Assembly (NCBI GenBank): GCA_030280995.1
Contig: JASXTE010000010.1
Span: forward strand, 19,857,823-19,921,822
DNA: 64,000 nucleotides
Source: Hemileia vastatrix
Lineage: Eukaryota; Basidiomycota; Pucciniomycetes; Pucciniales; Zaghouaniaceae
Direction: 5' to 3'
Under the pieces are notes generated by a model. The model worked only from the letters and a program-made list of their open reading frames with translations, did no database searches and was not told where the DNA came from. The translations under genes and the position numbers were made by a program. Positions 59,564-64,000 of the stretch are shown in pieces; positions within the stretch are counted from its first letter, which is position 1, and the number at the start of each line of letters is the position of its first letter.

Positions 59564-60072
59564 AAATATTTGATGATAAGTGGAAACTCTAAGGTTTAAA
59601 ATTATTAGCTCATTCATTTTTAGGTGATTTTTGTGATAGGGAAGTGCCCATTGATGTGGTATTTTTGAAATTTAAAGATAAAGTCTGGGGTCAGAAAGGA
59701 TTCTATTTATATTTGATTAAATATTTTTGAATATGGAAAGGCCAGAGAATCATGAAGAAGATTTTTGAGTGGCTATAATAAGGAATTCACCAGGATTTTA
59801 TTTATCTGGTAGGAGGCTGATGTGAAGAAGGTATCCAAATCCTCAGATTGTTGTTACTCATAGAAAAGAGAATGAGTTGGTTATAAAATCACTGCATGAA
59901 TCTCTTGGGCATAGAGGTGTTGGAGAATCTTATAGATGAATTTCTGATATATTTTGATGGCTTGGCATGAAATTGGCTGTAAAAAAATTGCTTCATCATG
60001 CAAAGAGTGTCAAAGGGGAAGCTATCTGAGCCCAAAAGAACCTTCAAATACAACCAATGTGGAAAGACTCTT
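59564..60072 (+). pseudogene. Integrase zinc finger of gypsy relic E
   Basis: At about 59889-60050 the broken frames give GHRGVGESYR and SCKECQRGSYLSPKEP, the His..Cys-X2-Cys finger of integrase. Preceding sequence has many stops. Ends at an insertion flanked by ACTCTT. Confidence 0.65.
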
Positions 60073-61091
60073 ACAGTAACCTTCCTGTAAGCAGAGTCCA
60101 AGGGTGTTAGATAAACAGAAGAAATCCCTTTCACTTTATGTAAAATATTGGTTCACAATAACTAATCTAAACAGTCTACTTGATATAAAATGACTTTTTT
60201 ACCAATTGATTTAAACAGTTTTGAGACTTAGAATTGGTGTTATTAAAGTTAGGATAAAGAAATACAACAATAAAGCTGTACTGAGAAATTTTATTTAAAA
60301 AAGTGTTTATATTTTTTATGAAGTTTATATTTTTTTGAAAAGATGTTAAAATAAAATCACTGAAGTTGAGACCTTTCTAATTATACCCTATAAGTATATA
60401 TTTATGAGTTTTTGAGTAATATTTATGATGTTTTATATTTATAAGGGTATTACAAAATATGATGATTGGAGTTTTTATTATTATGTGTTTCTGTTTAATA
60501 GATAAGTGGATGATCCTCCTAATTTTGAGTCTAAAGCCTTTATATGTATAGCCAAGTCATGTGTCCAGCTTTCCCATCCAGAGCTAATCCAGAGCTTGTC
60601 CTGAACTCCAGACTAAATTAGAACCTTAAATCATTTATAGCAAATCTAGAAAAATTAAGAAAATATAATTGCTTCACTTTCAATTTTACAACTAGTTCTA
60701 GTAGTCAGTGAAACCCTATTAATTTAGCTAAAAATCATCAAAGTTAAGTAATTTATCAAAAATAATGAATATTTAGTAATATTTATAAAATAATGAAAAT
60801 TTAAGAGAAATAGTAAAACATTATAAGAGAATTTGCTAAGGTTTTTGAGCTTCTTTAATTCCATTTCCATAAATTTTTGGTCCTGTAAATATAATTTTCA
60901 TCCATTAAAAAAATTTTTAATCTCGACTTGATTGATTGACACATTTTTCACATTAAAACATTCATTCTTTTAATACTAAAAATATTTAAAATTAGACTGG
61001 CCTTTCCAATCTCCATAAAATTCATATAATCATTGATTAAAAGTAATTTTAAGTGCCATACTAAAAGTTAGACTTCCACAACAATATGAAC
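60073..61091. mobile_element. Unidentified 1.02-kb insertion in integrase of E
   Basis: Integrase homology stops at 60072 and resumes after 61091; both edges carry ACTCTT (60067-60072 and 61092-61097). The interior is AT-rich without ORF. Ends ACAGTAACC and TATGAAC show no obvious inverted repeats, so the type is unknown. Confidence 0.4.
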
Positions 61092-61249
61092 ACTCTTTTT
61101 GGTAGGGTTAGTTTGTATGCTTTTCATATAAAGGAGGGAAGAAATAAATTTTTAATTTTTGCAAGAGATGATTTATTTTATTAGGAAGAGGCAGTTCCTC
61201 TTATTAATTTGAATTCCAGAAAGGTGGAAGAATTATTAATGAAGGACTG
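61092..61249 (+). pseudogene. Integrase core, first part, of gypsy relic E
   Basis: Reads SLYAFHIKEGRNKFLIFARDDL and RKVEELLMKD, matching the start of the integrase core in this lineage. Cut by a solo LTR. Confidence 0.65.
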
Positions 61250-62716
61250 TGTCAGCCAGGATGTCTCAGGAGCCCAGTAAAATGTTATAATACTTTATTG
61301 GAGGGAAGAAATTTATTTATTTTATGTATTTAAAATAATATTTTATTGCATAATAAAATTATATAAACATTTTATTAACAATAAGTAAAATAAGTATTAT
61401 ATTAATTTTATTATTAAATAAATTATTTATACACTTATATAAAACATAATATATATTATATTCTATAAATCATGGCACATTTTTTATGTATTTAATATGG
61501 GTATCAAAGTTAGAAATCTTCCATTTCAAAAAGCTCTTTTTTCAACCAAATCAACAATAATTATTTTTAATATATGGGATATTGTACCCCCAAAACACCT
61601 TTCTACTTAGAGTTATTGTCAAGTTTGTGGCTTTCTTTTTATGTAGTGAAATAACTTTTTAAATAATTACAAATTTCTAACTTTGATACCCCCTAATATT
61701 CATAAATTAATGATTAATTAATTATAGACATATATTATAATTACAATTGTAAAATTGAATTATAATGTAATTAAAACTTTATCAATTAAGTTTATATATT
61801 AAATAAAACTTTTCATATGTTATAATCCAAAAATATTGGGTGCTTTTTAAATCTTAATTGTGTCAGAAAATTAATTAAATAAGTTAAAACACTTACTTAA
61901 TAAAGCATATTAAAATAATTATTTTGAATCAGTAATTCATTAAAATAGTTACTTATTTTCATTTGATTTAGTTATTGCTCTAATGAAATAGTTAAAACAA
62001 ATTACTTATTTCTGTTTTAGGGTTGAATTAATTACATAAATTTTTTTTTCAAAATGGAATGATTGTATTGGTTCAATTAAAATACTTAAAACTCATTGTA
62101 ATAACTATTTTAGATATATTACTCACAGTTTCCCATTTTACAGATTTGCATAGGTACTTACTATTTTAATTAACTGGGTTGGAAATTCAGGATGGGATAA
62201 ATTAGTTCTTATTTGTGGCTTTAATTACTTGTTTCATATTTCTCTCTCAATAACCAGGTCTCAATTATATTCTTTTATTTTCTTGTTTCATTTTGTTAAC
62301 ATTTTGTATATACAAATTTGTGTTACTTCAGAGGACTTCTTTCCTATAAAAAGGTCTTGTTTAATCCCCTTCAGACCATCACTTACATTACTTAATCATA
62401 TTTTAAATACTATAGTCTATTTAATTTTTTATTGTGTTGCATCTGTTCTCTTAACTATTAAATAAAATTATAATGGTTACTTTAAGATATTTTTAATCAT
62501 TAGTTGTTGATAGTCAAAGAAGAGATAAAATAAAATACTTACTATTGTAATTGAGTCTCCCCCTTGTCATTAGTCCTATTACTTCCATTATTTTATCATC
62601 AATTTACCTCTTATTCCTTTTATCCTTTCTCTTCTTTTACCTTTAAGTTTTTCCTTCTTCTCCTTCCTCTTCTTCTTCTCCATTATTTCTCCTCCTTCTA
62701 GATGAACCAGCCAATA
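61250..62716 (+). mobile_element. Solo LTR of element F type
   Basis: Starts TGTCAGCCAGGATGTCTC with the AGTAAAATGT block also seen at the F LTR start. Flanked by GACTG (61245-61249) and GATTG (62717-62721), a one-transition duplication. Removing it joins the integrase reading MKDW to VYRYEVMKF. Length 1467 bp, near that of F. The end reads ATA instead of ACA. A TATAAAA box lies at 62346. Confidence 0.65.
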
Positions 62717-63480
62717 GATTGGGTATATAGGTATGAAGTCATGAAGTTTGTGAGGTTTTAAAGAGGTCCTGAATTTGGGACAGAGTTTAGGGAAGCTACT
62801 TCAAAAGTTGGATCAAATTTTAGAGTGGAAACCCCATATTATCCTGAGGCTGAAGATATATTAGAGAGAGAGAATTAAGTTATTAAAGACTCTTTGGTTA
62901 AGATGTGGGGGACAAGTGCTGAAACATGGAGGCACTATTTACAATTAGTTTTATTTTCTGGCAGAATCACTTCAAAAAGGACAACTTTATATTCACCTTA
63001 CATACAGTTTTTGTAAAAGGGCTGTTTTACTAGTTAATTTAGAGGCTGAATAATATCTTGAAATATATTGGGATACTGTCAAAACTACTGAAGATTGATT
63101 ATGTTCAAGAATGGTTTAGATAGAAAAGAAAGAATAGCCATTAGAGAAGGGAAACACTAGGATGATCAAGATTCCAAGTCAGTTGGTTAGATATTGGGAT
63201 AAGAGGTTGGCTCATAGACTCAGGAAACCTTTGAAAGCTGAAGATATGACCATAGTCTATCATTGGAGTTTTGAAATTTAGTGGGGGAATATTTTTTCAG
63301 AAAGGCAGAATTGACTGTATAAAGTCAGAGAACAGGTTGCTGGAAATTTGTATGTTTTGGAAGAGTTGGATGGAGTAATGTTGAAGAAGAGGGTAGCTTC
63401 TGATCAAGTGAAGTGGTTTTATCCTAAGCGAACCAGGAGTTCCAAAGCTTTTTTCCAAAATGTGGGTTAACTATTAAATA
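62717..63480 (+). pseudogene. Integrase core, second part, and C-terminus of relic E
   Basis: Reads VYRYEVMKFV, GPEFGTEFREATSKVGSNF, TPYYPEAEDILERE (catalytic Glu region), SLVKMWGTSAETWRHYL and, near 63190-63470, LAHRLRKPLK, VAGNLYVLEELDG and WFYPKRTR, the C-terminal domain of this lineage. Multiple stops and frameshifts. Confidence 0.7.
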
Positions 63481-64000
63481 TCAAAACAAAGAATGACTTC
63501 AAAATGAGGATAAACTATATACTATCATTATTAAGAAAAGATTCATTAAAATCAATGTCAATCTTTTAGGGTGAATATTGTGATGGAATGTATTTATCTT
63601 GTAAGAAGTGTTCACAAGGGAACCTTCTATATTAATTATTGTCAAGTTTGGGGTTGATTAATGTGCTGGCTTCTCTATACACAATTACCCCAAAAATTTG
63701 TTACCAATTTCCCCCTTTTTCTAGTTGAATCCTGGCTTTGATTTTGTGATATAGGTAGTCCTCTAATACTATAAGTTGGATCACTAACACTTCAAAATGA
63801 ACATTCTCATTCAAAATTCAGGTTTAAGATTTTATTTTTTATGTTTTACATAAGTTTTTTGAAATTTAATGTTTGAATTTAATTTTAATTTTAATTTAAT
63901 GTTTATTGAAAATTAATTTTTTTAGGAAAAATGCTCACTGGTGTTCTCCAATAATTTTTACAAATTGGAGGGAGCCCACCCAGTGATCATTTCTCTATTT
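63481..64000 (+). repeat. 3' region of relic E, shared with element D
   Basis: 63600-63760 resembles the roughly 110-nt unit of D (CTCTGTAGAA-like block, then TCTAGTTGAATCCT) followed by one AGTCCTCTAATACTATAA motif; 63930-64000 resembles D at 42330-42410 (GGAGGGAGCCCACCCAGTGATC). The window ends before any LTR. Confidence 0.6.

Noticed and set aside
1..64000. tRNA or rRNA genes
   Set aside because: No cloverleaf with A and B box consensus and no conserved rRNA core sequence was recognised on either strand by eye; a covariance-model scan would decide.

Overview
The window looks like a transposon-dominated, AT-rich nuclear segment from a rust fungus (Pucciniales, Basidiomycota). This rests on three things: spliceosomal introns of 66-116 bp with GTATGT/GTAAGT donors; chromodomain Ty3/gypsy, jockey/Tad-type LINE, PIF/Harbinger and CACTA-like elements whose proteins resemble rust families I know; and two loci encoding 'Tet-like 2OG-Fe(II) oxygenase' proteins, a family strongly expanded in rusts. 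The species is not determined; Austropuccinia-like is a guess. No rRNA, tRNA or conserved housekeeping gene was found.

Layout. 0.5-5.7 kb: two convergent multi-exon genes, a hypothetical protein (+) and a Tet-like dioxygenase (-). The dioxygenase has an unusually long first intron holding three large imperfect palindromes with an invariant 27-nt core. 6.7-7.4 kb: a compact array of about 14 different hairpins, GC-rich inside an AT-rich desert (to 13.26 kb). 13.3-24.7 kb: gypsy copy A (+), whose 5' side is cut by a CACTA-like terminus and which carries a 3.7-kb Harbinger element and a 261-bp CACTA-like MITE. 24.7-50.7 kb: a Russian-doll nest. A LINE relic (-) is split by gypsy element C (TSD GGTGA), C is split by a non-autonomous LTR element D, and D is split by a nearly intact young gypsy element B (-; TSD ATTTC; same family as A). 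50.7-52.3 kb: LTR of a related element F (-). 52.3-57.7 kb: a fuller Harbinger element with transposase, Myb/trihelix-like second protein, a Tet-like relic and a second hairpin array. 58.5-64 kb: gypsy relic E, related to D, interrupted by a roughly 1-kb insertion and by a solo LTR.

How the parts relate. B is the only near-complete autonomous LTR element: one stop and one 1-nt frameshift, with LTRs almost identical apart from an 18-nt indel. D keeps LTRs, a PBS-like site, Gag and an acidic repeat ORF but no pol; its 3' region matches the end of E, so an E-like element may mobilise it. The Tet-like module lies in opposite orientation relative to the transposase in the two Harbinger copies, which suggests it moves or inverts as a cassette. 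Most pol genes are broken by stops and frameshifts and are annotated as pseudogenes. The strongest candidates for something undescribed are the hairpin arrays and the intronic palindromes, which sit beside Tet-like genes.
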